A stretch of 33,127 nt of DNA from Bin80 sp964503085 (GTDB taxonomy: Bacteria; Bacteroidota; Rhodothermia; Rhodothermales; Bin80): contig CAZCYQ010000040.1 of assembly GCA_964503085.1 (NCBI GenBank), positions 1 through 33,127 of the forward strand, read 5' to 3'. Within the stretch, counting starts at the first letter, position 1. Every line of letters starts with the position of its first letter. This document shows, in pieces, positions 7,237 to 15,155 of this stretch. The notes beneath the pieces were generated by a model. That model did no database searches, was not told the DNA's origin, and worked only from the letters and a program-made list of their open reading frames with translations. A program made the translations under genes and the position numbers.

Positions 7237-8424
7237 ATGCGGTTAACTCATAGAATACTGACCCTGTTCACATTATTGAGCCTGTTCTCGCTCGCACTGG
7301 TCACTCCCACACGTGCTCAGATATCAGACTCGGCGCGTGTATCGGTATTCACTATCTATCCAGGGGAGGCCCTTCACTCTCTATGGGGACACAGTGCGCT
7401 TAGAATCTGGGATCCAGTCACTGGAATTGATATCTCATACAACTACGGCACCTTCGACTTCGGGAATCGACTGTCGTTCATTGCCCGATTTGCATATGGG
7501 AAACTAGACTATCAGTTGTCCCTGCAAAACTCGCCCGCCTTGGTTGAATACTCCTGGTTTTCAGAAAAACGCGGAGTTGTGGAGCAACAGTTGAACCTCA
7601 CGCCGTCGGAAAGACGAGTGCTCTATCAGTACCTGTCGGCCAATGCTCTTACAGAAAACCGCACATATCGCTACGACTTTCTCTTTGACAATTGTGCTAC
7701 ACGGATTCGCGATGCACTGGAGTACACTTTACAAACTCCTCTGGCCGATTCGATTTCAACGGGAATGTCATTTCGTGAACTAGTCAGGCCCTATGTGCAT
7801 GCGCGCCCGGATCTGGATATGGCCATTAATCTTGCCATGGGACTCCCTGTAGATCGTTATGCATCACAAAGAGATTTGGCCTTCTTGCCAATTGAGTTGC
7901 AAGCCTTGCTGCAAAATGCACAAACCGCAACTGGTGCTCCACTGGTTATAGCGTCTGATACGCTACATGGCGATCCTGTGACTCCTGAGACTCGTCGCTC
8001 AATGTCTCTCCCGACCGGCGCAGCTTGGCTTATATTCGTTGCGGCATTTGTATACTTTCTGCGTGATTTTCGCGAACCCCGTCAACGCAAATTTGATGTG
8101 GTATTGCTCTCCACGGTAACCCTTGTAGGACTCTTGGTTACCTTCTTCTGGCTTGTATCTCTGCACACAATCACACGACCAAATCTGCACATTATGTGGG
8201 CTTGGCCGCTGCACATAATCCCGCTCTACCTCTCCCGTCGTCCCCTTGTGACCATTTACTGGTGGTGCGCCGCCGCCAGCGCCGTGGTTTTCGCGCTGGG
8301 CTCGGCATGGTGGCCACAGGCTTCACCAGCTGTAGCACTTCCTCTTGCACTGGCAGTAGCTGTGCGATGCATTAATCTAGCAAGAGTACCGCGTACGGGA
8401 TTTGAACCCGTGTTACCGGCGTGA
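7237..8424 (+). CDS. DUF4105 exported/membrane protein
   Basis: The N-terminus MRLTHRILTLFTLLSLFSL, ending near TRAQ, is a signal peptide. I therefore prefer ATG 7237 over the in-frame ATG at 7213. The DUF4105 domain follows: GEALHSLWGHSALRIWDP, YNYGTFDFG, and the RYDFLFDNCATRIRDALE block, whose His and Cys resemble the active residues of papain/LCAT-like cysteine hydrolases. The C-terminal third has about four membrane segments (LIFVAAFVYFL, VVLLSTVTLVGLLVTFFWLV, MWAWPLHIIPLYL, AASAVVFALG). The family is widespread in Bacteroidota and its biochemical function is unknown. The reading frame does not stop before the adjacent tRNA: its last 13 residues (RVPRTGFEPVLPA) are encoded by the antisense strand of tRNA-Glu, with the stop at 8422-8424. 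Confidence 0.88.
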   Translation: MRLTHRILTLFTLLSLFSLALVTPTRAQISDSARVSVFTIYPGEALHSLWGHSALRIWDPVTGIDISYNYGTFDFGNRLSFIARFAYGKLDYQLSLQNSPALVEYSWFSEKRGVVEQQLNLTPSERRVLYQYLSANALTENRTYRYDFLFDNCATRIRDALEYTLQTPLADSISTGMSFRELVRPYVHARPDLDMAINLAMGLPVDRYASQRDLAFLPIELQALLQNAQTATGAPLVIASDTLHGDPVTPETRRSMSLPTGAAWLIFVAAFVYFLRDFREPRQRKFDVVLLSTVTLVGLLVTFFWLVSLHTITRPNLHIMWAWPLHIIPLYLSRRPLVTIYWWCAAASAVVFALGSAWWPQASPAVALPLALAVAVRCINLARVPRTGFEPVLPA

Positions 8425-8459
8425 AAGGCCGGCGTCCTAACCCCTAGACGAACGCGGCA
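8386..8459 (-). tRNA. tRNA-Glu (anticodon UUC)
   Basis: Read on the minus strand this is a complete cloverleaf. The acceptor stem is TGCCGCG/CGCGGTA, the D arm GTCTAGGGGTTAGGAC, the anticodon stem-loop GCCGGCCTTTCACGCCGG with TTC, and the T arm ACGGGTTCAAATCCCGT. CCA is not encoded. The 3' half is also read antisense as the last codons of the DUF4105 gene. Confidence 0.97.
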
Positions 8460-8473
8460 GAAATCTATAAAAG

Positions 8474-8548
8474 GGTGACCGAGGGGACTTGAACCCCCGA
8501 CCTCCAGGGCCACAACCTGGCGCTCTAACCACCTGAGCTACGGTCACC
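8474..8548 (-). tRNA. tRNA-His (anticodon GUG)
   Basis: This is a complete cloverleaf on the minus strand. The acceptor stem GTGACCG/CGGTCAC has the extra G at -1 facing C73, a histidine tRNA identity feature. The anticodon loop TTGTGGC carries GTG, and the T arm is GGGGGTTCAAGTCCCC. It lies 14 nt upstream of tRNA-Glu and is probably cotranscribed with it. Confidence 0.97.
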
Positions 8549-8604
8549 ATTTCTCGCCCAACTCGAAATTTACACAAGAATGATGGATAATAATTAAAAT
8601 AGAA

Positions 8605-10953
8605 TCAACGGATGATCGCAACCTTGCCATACGAAGTCCCCTCATCGTTTTTGCCCTGAGCAACAATTAAATACATACCGGAAGGAACCAGTTGACCATT
8701 ATGGTCCCGACCATCCCAACTGATGCGCCCCCCACGGGCTTGCATTCGCCGAATAAGTTCACCGTGCACAGCAACAATTGATATTTCTGTTTCTGCTACC
8801 AAACCCTCAATGTAGATTTGAACGTCTGCCTGCCCATGGATTTCAACCGGATTCGGATACACAAACAGGTTCTGCGCTTCGTCGGCAGGCTGTATCGCAT
8901 CACCCAATAAACTAACTAATCCTCTATCCGTGCCTAAGAAAACCCGCCCGGTTAACGCTTCAACCGCTACAGTGATCACGACATCAGAAAAAAGCGGGGA
9001 GTTGTTAGCCCTATGGTGCTCAACCAATTCAAACCCTACCCCCTCCGAAAGCAAGTACGCGCCCTCAGGTGTGGCCATCCACAACCTGTTCGATGGATCG
9101 ACCGCAATATCATTTACCGCCAAGCCATTCAGTACATAGGACCCTAATGTTCGATCCAGCCAAATGGGCCAAACGGCGGCTAAGGAAGGATCATTTGCCG
9201 AAAAGGCCGTGCTTCGGAAATAGGCCGGACCTTCGTTCGTGCCGACCCAAATCCTCCCGGACAGATCTTCGGTCAACGAATGAATCTGAGTGCCAGGAAA
9301 CCCAATTCCATTTGAACCCGGTTCGGAGTAATAGGTGCATACATCGTCCGATCCGTCCCCTGGCGTGTCGTTCGTATCCAGCACAAGTACCCCCATCGTT
9401 ATCGTCAAGTTGCCTTGATCCAGAAGGACAATCCACTTTATACCATTTGAATCCACCAGGATATCTCCCAACGCAGTCGTTTGGGACATACCGCTACACT
9501 GGGGCGGCAAAAGCCGCGACCATGTTCCGTCCACCGTGCGAACATGTAACGGGTAGGGTGAAATGGTATTGGTTACCCACAACGTCCCGTCCTGCTCGCT
9601 TGCAACTCCACCTACAATGATATAATCCTGCGTTCCAGCGGCAGGAAGCAAAGTCGAATTAGACTGATCATAAACCGTAACTACATCCTCTGGCGATACC
9701 TGAGCCAAGCCGGCGCCGCGAGATGCCGCCCAGGCATTGCCCTGCCCGTCTACGTGAACGCGCCAATAACTGCCTCTTCCGTTTAATTCCTCTACGAAGC
9801 GTCCCGTGAAGTTCGTCCAGTCGTCCCCAGACCTCATACGATAGAAGCCAGACCTCGGAATACCCAATTGGGCAGCCGCCCAAAGATTACCGTCGGGGCT
9901 GATAGCCAGATCTCCAAAGGGGGAATCAAATGGGCCCGCAGGATAAAGCTCACGGCTGACAAGATCAAGTGAAGTAGCACTTCCTGCCCTGACGTAGTGA
10001 CTCAGTCCACTATCGGCGTCCCCGATCCACACATTCCCTGAAGCATCAACTCCCACTGACTGTAGATCTTCAAACCCACCGACCGGAATTGACTCCACAC
10101 CATTGATATCATAAGCGCGTAAGCGGAACTGTGTTACCGCCAGAACCTGATCACCCAGTTTGTCCAGATCTAGGATAGGACGGGTATTCGTGCCAACACG
10201 CTCATACCCTCCGTTTTCTGCCCGTTTATTCAATCCAGAAGTCGTGCCAACGTACAGGCGATCATGCTGGTAAACGAGATGTGTAATCCTGATACCGGGA
10301 AAGAAATTCCGTTCTGATGTCCACGAACTTGGATCCTGTAGGCTTTGCCCCGCAAGTGGTGCAAATGCTACCCCTGCATCGGTACCAAGCCATAACCCCC
10401 TTTCGCCACCGGGAATGGTGTTCACGATAACATCATTGACGGCCGTAGCAGCCGTAAATGACCCTAGTCTGCTGTATGTGTCTCGGACTTCGTTGTCTAC
10501 AGGATCAAATACAACCAGCCCAAAACCCGTTGCAATGAGCAGGCTATCCCCCAGCACCTCCATAGCATTGATTGTCTTTGTAGGGAATCGCTCGCTACGA
10601 TATATATCGAAAAAAGTGATTACCCCGCCTGTGGATACATCAAGCCGGTCGAATACACCGTTCACATAGCCAATCCACAACACTTGCCGCTCCGTATCCC
10701 ATGCAAGGGCCTGCACATTTACATCATACAAGCCCTCGGCAGCAGTATAGCGATTGATCTCACCGTTGCCTGGATCATAGCTGAATACTCCGCCTGTTGA
10801 AGCCACCCAGATTACTCCACCGTCTGCAGTTGAAAGTTCTGTAACCTCACGAAAGCTAGTGTGGGCTGTCCAGGAGCGGGAATTCTGAGCATGAGCCAAC
10901 TGGGCGAACAAAAGAACACAAAAGAACGCACTAGTGCACTTAAATGGACTCAT
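8605..10953 (-). CDS. PorZ-like two-propeller protein with type IX secretion C-terminal domain
   Basis: This 782-residue secreted protein has the signal peptide MSPFKCTSAFFCVLLFAQ, ending HAQ. Two beta-propellers of the two-component-regulator type follow. Repeated blades include GVIWVASTGGVFSYD, GLWLGTDAGVAFA, GNVWIGDADSGLSHY, GRIWVGTNEGPAYF, RLWMATPEGAYLL and GRVFLGTDRGLVSL. The C-terminal 85 residues start NLFVYPNPVEIHG and end SGMYLIVAQGK, the FlgD-like, type A T9SS sorting domain. Length and layout match PorZ, the surface component of the T9SS attachment complex (about 776 residues in Porphyromonas), and the N-terminal block GGVFSYD...GLYDVNVQALAWD resembles it. PorZ identity is an inference; it could be another T9SS cargo. 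It overlaps the end of ribH by 14 nt, which indicates cotranscription. Confidence 0.85.
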   Translation of the reverse strand: MSPFKCTSAFFCVLLFAQLAHAQNSRSWTAHTSFREVTELSTADGGVIWVASTGGVFSYDPGNGEINRYTAAEGLYDVNVQALAWDTERQVLWIGYVNGVFDRLDVSTGGVITFFDIYRSERFPTKTINAMEVLGDSLLIATGFGLVVFDPVDNEVRDTYSRLGSFTAATAVNDVIVNTIPGGERGLWLGTDAGVAFAPLAGQSLQDPSSWTSERNFFPGIRITHLVYQHDRLYVGTTSGLNKRAENGGYERVGTNTRPILDLDKLGDQVLAVTQFRLRAYDINGVESIPVGGFEDLQSVGVDASGNVWIGDADSGLSHYVRAGSATSLDLVSRELYPAGPFDSPFGDLAISPDGNLWAAAQLGIPRSGFYRMRSGDDWTNFTGRFVEELNGRGSYWRVHVDGQGNAWAASRGAGLAQVSPEDVVTVYDQSNSTLLPAAGTQDYIIVGGVASEQDGTLWVTNTISPYPLHVRTVDGTWSRLLPPQCSGMSQTTALGDILVDSNGIKWIVLLDQGNLTITMGVLVLDTNDTPGDGSDDVCTYYSEPGSNGIGFPGTQIHSLTEDLSGRIWVGTNEGPAYFRSTAFSANDPSLAAVWPIWLDRTLGSYVLNGLAVNDIAVDPSNRLWMATPEGAYLLSEGVGFELVEHHRANNSPLFSDVVITVAVEALTGRVFLGTDRGLVSLLGDAIQPADEAQNLFVYPNPVEIHGQADVQIYIEGLVAETEISIVAVHGELIRRMQARGGRISWDGRDHNGQLVPSGMYLIVAQGKNDEGTSYGKVAIIR

Positions 10954-11527
10954 AATCGGGAATATCCTTGGAGTTATGGGGGAGTTTGTGCAATAGATCG
11001 CTCATTTCCAGAGCAGCTAACGCTGCTTCTGTTCCCTTGTGGTTCGGACCAGGCGTCGAACGTTTCCTTGCTTGCTCAAGAGTTTCAGTGGTGATGACTC
11101 CAAGTGCGACTGGGACTCCCGTCCTTAGTGCCACCTCTTGCAACCCATTGATCGCCGCATTGCTTATTGCCTCAAAATGGTACGTTTCCCCCCGAATCAC
11201 GGCCCCCAAAGCGATGATGGCATCATAGTGATCGGCATTGATCATACGCTCGACTGCAAGCGGCAACTCAAAGGCCCCAGGACACCATACAACGTTAATC
11301 TTGGTAACATTATATGAGGAAAGCGTTTCCAGACAGCCTTTCAGTAAGTCCTGGGTGATAGATTTGTTGAATCGGCTCACGACAACCCCAAACTGAACAT
11401 CTGTGGACCCAATCGGTGCTCCTTTGAACTCTGATATAACGCTCGTCTCACCACCTGAAGGTATCCTCTGATCTTCGCTCACGCGTCCGTCACGCTCCTC
11501 TTCTGACTTTACAGGATCAATTCGCAT
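10940..11527 (-). CDS. ribH: 6,7-dimethyl-8-ribityllumazine synthase
   Basis: This enzyme condenses the ribityl-aminouracil with dihydroxybutanone phosphate in the penultimate step of riboflavin synthesis. Family motifs are all present: VVSRFNKSITQDLLKG, VVWCPGAFELPLAVERM, ALGAVIRGETYHFEAISNA with the catalytic histidine region, GVITTETLEQA and NHKGTEAALAALEM. The start ATG 11527 has AAGGAG at 11533-11538 (complement), a strong ribosome-binding site. The first 40 residues are an acidic, low-homology extension rich in Glu, Asp and Ser that normal RibH lacks. Its stop codon lies inside the beginning of the PorZ-like gene (14-nt overlap). Confidence 0.96.
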   Translation of the reverse strand: MRIDPVKSEEERDGRVSEDQRIPSGGETSVISEFKGAPIGSTDVQFGVVVSRFNKSITQDLLKGCLETLSSYNVTKINVVWCPGAFELPLAVERMINADHYDAIIALGAVIRGETYHFEAISNAAINGLQEVALRTGVPVALGVITTETLEQARKRSTPGPNHKGTEAALAALEMSDLLHKLPHNSKDIPDYESI

Positions 11528-11939
11528 AAAATCTCCTTTGCTGAATTACCGTACCGATATGTCTGAATACTTGTGTCGGTATCCCTGCTGTCGGTGCAAT
11601 GAGGCATGTAATGAGAGATGCTCACTATCTTTCATGAAAAACAGTCTATCCCGACCTAACCAAGTGATACGCAAAATCGTCCTGTTAGTGCTGACCACTG
11701 ATAAAATAGGATCGCAATCATCTCTCATTGCAGACAGAGTGAGACTAACTTGCCAAATTTCTATACATCCGTTTTCTTTGTACACAAAAGAAGGGGGCTT
11801 CCACGCAACAAGTAATGGCGATGTCCGTCAATCTTATCATTGACTGCCTGGAAGACGATGAAGATGGCAACCATAAGGGCAATCATAGCGCTCTAAGAAT
11901 AGCGAGATATGATGTATCATTATATCAAAAAACCTTGAT
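11528..11939. other. Divergent intergenic region between ribH and flippase-like gene
   Basis: There is no supported gene. It should contain the promoter of ribH (minus) and of the membrane protein gene (plus). I did not find promoter boxes that I could defend. The ribH ribosome-binding site AAGGAG is at 11533-11538. Confidence 0.5.
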
Positions 11940-12932
11940 TTGCAAAAGGCTAGACTCCAAATTTGGGTTCCAATTGTGCTCAGCTTCGCTGTCTTAGTGG
12001 CGATCGCATTATTCACAGTGGAACCCGACACGCTACCACTACTTGGGCAAACCCGCTGGGGGCTTTTGGCGTTGGCGCCATTCGTTGTTGGTTTGCGCGT
12101 GATCTTGGGGGCATGGCGCCTCCATTACATTGCAAAAGGATTTTTGAAATTCAGTGGCGCACTTCGTGCACAACTGGCGTGGGACTTCTTTTCCTGCATT
12201 ACGCCCTCTTCAATTGGAGGAGGTCCAATCGCTCCTGCCTACATTGCAAAAGATTCACGAGTCTCGCTGGGAGACTCGTCCGCAATCATGCTATTTGCTA
12301 TGCTGCTGGATCAGATATGGTTTGCCTGCGCCATTGTGCTAGTCCTGCTGAGTACAGCTTCAGTTGACGTTATCCCTGACTCCCTAGGGAATATCGGTGT
12401 GCTCACATTAATCACATACTTTTTAGGGTACCTTGCGTGGATTATCATTTTCGCGTACGGCGCACTGAAGAAGCCGGAGGTACTGTCATGGGTGGTTCAA
12501 CGAGTGTTTATGTTGCCTGGGCTCAGGCGTTTCAGCAGTAAGGCTGATTCAATCCTACAGGACCTGCAAGAACGTGCAACCATCCTTCGATCCCAGCGTC
12601 CGGTGTTTTTCTTGAACGGTTTTGGGTTGACCCTATTGGCCTGGGCAAGCCGTTATGCACTGGTAGTGCTTATTGTAGCAGCTACTGCCCCCGAAATCGA
12701 CTATATCCTCGCGGGTTTGCGTTCAATTGTAACGATGCTCGGCGCGCTTGTTGTGCCTACTCCAGGAGGAGCTGGCGGTGCAGAGGGTTTATTCGCACTA
12801 CTCGTTGGACCACTACTGCCTCAAGCCTTGGTCTCCCCCGCTGCTCTTATCTGGCGCGTGCTTGGGTACTATGTATTTCTTGCCGCAGGCGCGTACCTAA
12901 CACTGGACAGTGCACTACGCAACCACAAGTAA
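11940..12932 (+). CDS. Flippase-like membrane protein, LPG synthase TM family (UPF0104)
   Basis: This 330-residue polytopic protein has about eight hydrophobic segments. It carries the hallmarks of the lysylphosphatidylglycerol synthase transmembrane family (PF03706): CITPSSIGGGPIAPAYIAKD after the third segment and VVPTPGGAGGAEGLFALLVG near residue 275. It lacks the soluble aminoacyltransferase domain of MprF, so it is likely a lipid or lipid-linked-sugar translocase-type protein rather than a lipid-modifying enzyme. The substrate is unknown. The start is a TTG at 11940. No ATG lies between it and the upstream in-frame stop at 11910, so TTG is the best choice. It stands alone on the plus strand. 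Confidence 0.85.
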   Translation: MQKARLQIWVPIVLSFAVLVAIALFTVEPDTLPLLGQTRWGLLALAPFVVGLRVILGAWRLHYIAKGFLKFSGALRAQLAWDFFSCITPSSIGGGPIAPAYIAKDSRVSLGDSSAIMLFAMLLDQIWFACAIVLVLLSTASVDVIPDSLGNIGVLTLITYFLGYLAWIIIFAYGALKKPEVLSWVVQRVFMLPGLRRFSSKADSILQDLQERATILRSQRPVFFLNGFGLTLLAWASRYALVVLIVAATAPEIDYILAGLRSIVTMLGALVVPTPGGAGGAEGLFALLVGPLLPQALVSPAALIWRVLGYYVFLAAGAYLTLDSALRNHK

Positions 12933-13185
12933 TGAGAGCCGCTACCATCACTTATTCTGACTGCCCAGGTGGATACTAATAGCGTATCCTAGCTTTACCA
13001 TTTTATAGTGCTATGAACTAGCGCAGTTAGATCAATAAACAGAACCTCCACAATAATTCTTTGGATTCCTAAGACTGCAATAGATTTTCGGCACCGGCCA
13101 CCTCCTCCAATCCGTGGTTGGGAATTCAGGCGGTCTTCAGCACGGCATATTGTACATACCCTCGTATGCAGTAGTACAGCAAAAT
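12933..13185. other. Intergenic before the repeat array
   Basis: There is no supported gene and no recognisable cas gene remnant. A small inverted repeat GGATAC/GTATCC (12971-12976 and 12984-12989) lies 39 nt after the flippase-like gene and could be a weak terminator, but it has no clean T-run. Confidence 0.4.
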
Positions 13186-13519
13186 GCTCCACAATGGTCT
13201 AAGCCTCAGACTAGAAATTTAGCCGTGTAAAACAGTCGGAGAATGGCATTTTAGTGCTTCAATCAGATCCAAGACTTTCAACCCGGGAAATGCACGAAAA
13301 AGAAGACTGAGCCTGCCACCAAAAGAAAGCTTGAAAGAGACCGAAGCCTTTTAGCCCGGGAAATAGGTGACGATGACCGACTATAACTTTTTCGGTCTGA
13401 TGACTGCTTCGCTACAGCGAGGCCCAGACCATTCAGCCCCGGAAATGATCATCATCAGTTTTCGTAACGGAGGCATTGATGTCGCTTCAAAGAGGCCCGA
13501 GCCTTTCAGCCCCAGAAAC
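13186..13519. CRISPR. Degenerate CRISPR-like array, four to five diverged 36-nt repeats
   Basis: Four 36-nt repeats lie at 13256-13291, 13329-13364, 13411-13446 and 13484-13519. A probable fifth, badly decayed and 33 nt long, is at 13186-13218. Repeat ends are spaced 73, 73, 82 and 73 nt apart, giving unrelated spacers of 37, 37, 46 and 37 nt. All repeats start GCTTC or a close variant, most have GAGGCCC-like or GACC-like bases at 10-15, and all four end in a (C)CCCGGGAAAT-like block. The compared pairs agree at 27-28 of 36 positions (repeats 1 and 2: 28; 2 and 4: 28; 3 and 4: 27). Divergence is far above that of a live array, and no cas gene is in the window, so it is probably a relic. The third repeat may instead contain a 5-nt duplication (GCTTC at 13406). 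Confidence 0.6.
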
Positions 13520-13530
13520 TCTGTGCCTTA

Positions 13531-13725
13531 TCAGGGGATGCCCCAACTAAAATTGGGGCATCCCCTCAGCAGAGCCCGACACGATGCCAGCGGACGTCGG
13601 GCCCACCATAAATGTAGCGTGGATGTACGGCTATGTCCAATTGACTTCCCTTTTGCAGCATGCTTTGAAACCTCGGCAATCGGGAAATCCACCTCTGCGA
13701 TTCGCTTACACTCTCTTGGAATCAT
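13531..13725 (-). pseudogene. DUF1156 DNA methylase, N-terminal fragment
   Basis: The 64-residue frame reads MIPRECKRIAEVDFPIAEVS, then KHAAKGKSI and STLHLWWARRPLASCRALL. This is the unmistakable N-terminus of DUF1156 (adenine-specific) DNA methylases, which normally run to about 900 residues and occur in phage-defence islands with DUF499, DUF3780 and helicase partners. Homology ends at RALL; the remaining residues are translation of the perfect hairpin, and the stop TGA sits at its foot. Its ATG overlaps the stop of the DUF1016 gene (TCAT at 13722-13725, ATGA coupling). Only about 53 residues of the enzyme are left, so it is non-functional. Confidence 0.85.
13533..13566. repeat. Perfect 14-bp inverted repeat with 6-nt loop
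   Basis: The left arm AGGGGATGCCCCAA (13533-13546), loop CTAAAA and right arm TTGGGGCATCCCCT (13553-13566) are perfectly complementary. It lies 13 nt beyond the last CRISPR-like repeat, exactly where the DUF1156 reading frame loses homology. No T-run follows on either strand. It could be a terminator-like hairpin or a scar of the event that truncated the methylase gene. Confidence 0.7.
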
Positions 13726-14942
13726 GAAATCCCCCCAGAACTGTCCCCTAGTTCCCTATTGACATCTTTGGGGGACAACTTATCCCCCGGTAGTAAATTG
13801 GACGCATCTATCGCTTTCCGAGCGCGGTCAATCTCAGATGCAAGGAGTTCCTCGTCCGGCAAGGCTGTACGGTATTCCGCAGCCATTACTTTATTTGGAA
13901 GCCCTTCAAGTGCGTATCGTGCAACCGCTTCGTTCTTCTGAGTGCACAGAATCAATCCTACCGGTGGGTTTTCTCCATCCTGGACCCAATTTTGCAATGC
14001 ATAATTGAGATAGAGATGCATTTGTCCGGCATCAGCATGTGTAAATTTGCCAAGTTTCAAGTCAATAATTATCATACACCGGAGTCGTCTGTGATAGAAT
14101 ACCAAGTCCATCCGATACCATTCATCACCGACACGGAGGCGCCTCTGGCGTCCCATAAAGCAAAAATCATTACCCAACTCCAGGAGAAAGGTCTCCAGAT
14201 GATTAACCAACGCTTCCTCAAGGTCGCTCTCGGAGTATTCGTCTTTCAGATTTAGAAATTCAAGGATGAATGGATCCTTGATTTCCTCTTCAGGCAGGGG
14301 AGTATCATTGTATTGGACGCTCATCCCTTTTTTGAGCATTGCAGCCTTATCCTTCGAAAGTGCCGTGCGCTCGTAGAACTGAGAATTAATCTGACGGTCA
14401 AGTTGTCGAACCGTCCATCCTCCGCGCAATGCCTCCATCTCGTAAAATTCGCGCGCACGGGAGCTCTTGACCGAAAGTAGGCGCACATATGCCGACCACG
14501 GCAGTGGAAAATGCGGAGCAAGATGATTCAACGAAGATTCTGCAGACACTGTCTGCCATTTTTGATGATCCCAAAATCCGGCCGACGCTGTAGGCCATTT
14601 TTGCCGACTACCAGATTCGGCAGACACTGTCTGCCGTTTTTGATGCGAGAGAAAAAAGGATCGCATAAGCCTGAGATTTCGAACCGAAAACCCTCTACCA
14701 AAACGGGCAGAAAGATCTACAGAAAGGCGTATAATAATCTCCTCGCCGTATTTGGCACGCTCCCTGCCTTCCTGCTCAAATTCGACGATATATTGGCCAA
14801 TCAGCCAATAGGCTGCTGTCATAATTGAATTTATTGATCGAGCGGCATGTCCACGGGCTACATCCACGACACCGGACACATCGTCGTAAATCGATTGGTA
14901 TCGCTTATCCAGCGAATCCGATTTCTTTGCAGTCTTTGTCAT
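13722..14942 (-). CDS. DUF1016 (YhcG-type) PDDEXK nuclease
   Basis: This 406-residue protein has the two-domain DUF1016 layout. The N-terminal DUF1016_N helical domain contains GVVDVARGHAARSINSIMTA, YWLIGQYIVEFEQEG and FSVRNLRLMRSFF. The C-terminal YhcG nuclease domain has LEEALVNHLETFLLELG, GDEWYRMDLVFYHRRLRC and MIIIDLKLGKFTHADAGQM. The D in YRMDL and the DLK triad fit a PD-(D/E)xK active site. Such proteins are commonly encoded in restriction-modification operons. Here it is coupled (4-nt overlap) to a DUF1156 methylase fragment. Between the N domain and FPLPWSAYVRLL there are three 13-residue tandem repeats (QKRQTVSAESGSR and relatives). The gene is intact with ATG at 14942. Confidence 0.9.
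   Translation of the reverse strand: MTKTAKKSDSLDKRYQSIYDDVSGVVDVARGHAARSINSIMTAAYWLIGQYIVEFEQEGRERAKYGEEIIIRLSVDLSARFGRGFSVRNLRLMRSFFLSHQKRQTVSAESGSRQKWPTASAGFWDHQKWQTVSAESSLNHLAPHFPLPWSAYVRLLSVKSSRAREFYEMEALRGGWTVRQLDRQINSQFYERTALSKDKAAMLKKGMSVQYNDTPLPEEEIKDPFILEFLNLKDEYSESDLEEALVNHLETFLLELGNDFCFMGRQRRLRVGDEWYRMDLVFYHRRLRCMIIIDLKLGKFTHADAGQMHLYLNYALQNWVQDGENPPVGLILCTQKNEAVARYALEGLPNKVMAAEYRTALPDEELLASEIDRARKAIDASNLLPGDKLSPKDVNRELGDSSGGIS
14542..14658. repeat. Three 39-bp tandem repeats inside the DUF1016 gene
   Basis: Units begin GCAGACACT at 14542, GCCGACGCT at 14581 and GCAGACACT at 14620, exactly 39 bp apart. Each encodes 13 residues (QKRQTVSAESGSR, QKWPTASAGFWDH, QKWQTVSAESSLN). The repeat keeps the reading frame. 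Confidence 0.85.
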
Positions 14943-15155
14943 GACTAATCAATTCTACGAAATTAGGTTGTATGCTATGCGAGGTCAAGTGACTGTGTCA
15001 CAGCCTCAACATCCAACCAATAATGTTGCACCTTGGTGACCTCATGCCAAGGAAATTGTTTTTTCATCAGACACTGGTCGAACCGCATCCAAATGCCCTA
15101 GTTGTAGCCTGTAGCGAGGGCGGGATAAGGCTTATGGGAGGCCATATGCCTATGA

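Noticed and set aside
8256..8513. 85-residue minus-strand ORF overlapping tRNA-Glu and tRNA-His
   Set aside because: Its translation contains typical antisense/sense tRNA read-through (GGSSPLGHPF, NTGSNPVRG); the tRNA cloverleaves explain the sequence.
13574..13601. GCCCGAC/GTCGGGC inverted repeat next to the perfect hairpin
   Set aside because: It falls within the coding part of the DUF1156 fragment (RRPLASCRALL region) and is explained by that conserved protein sequence.
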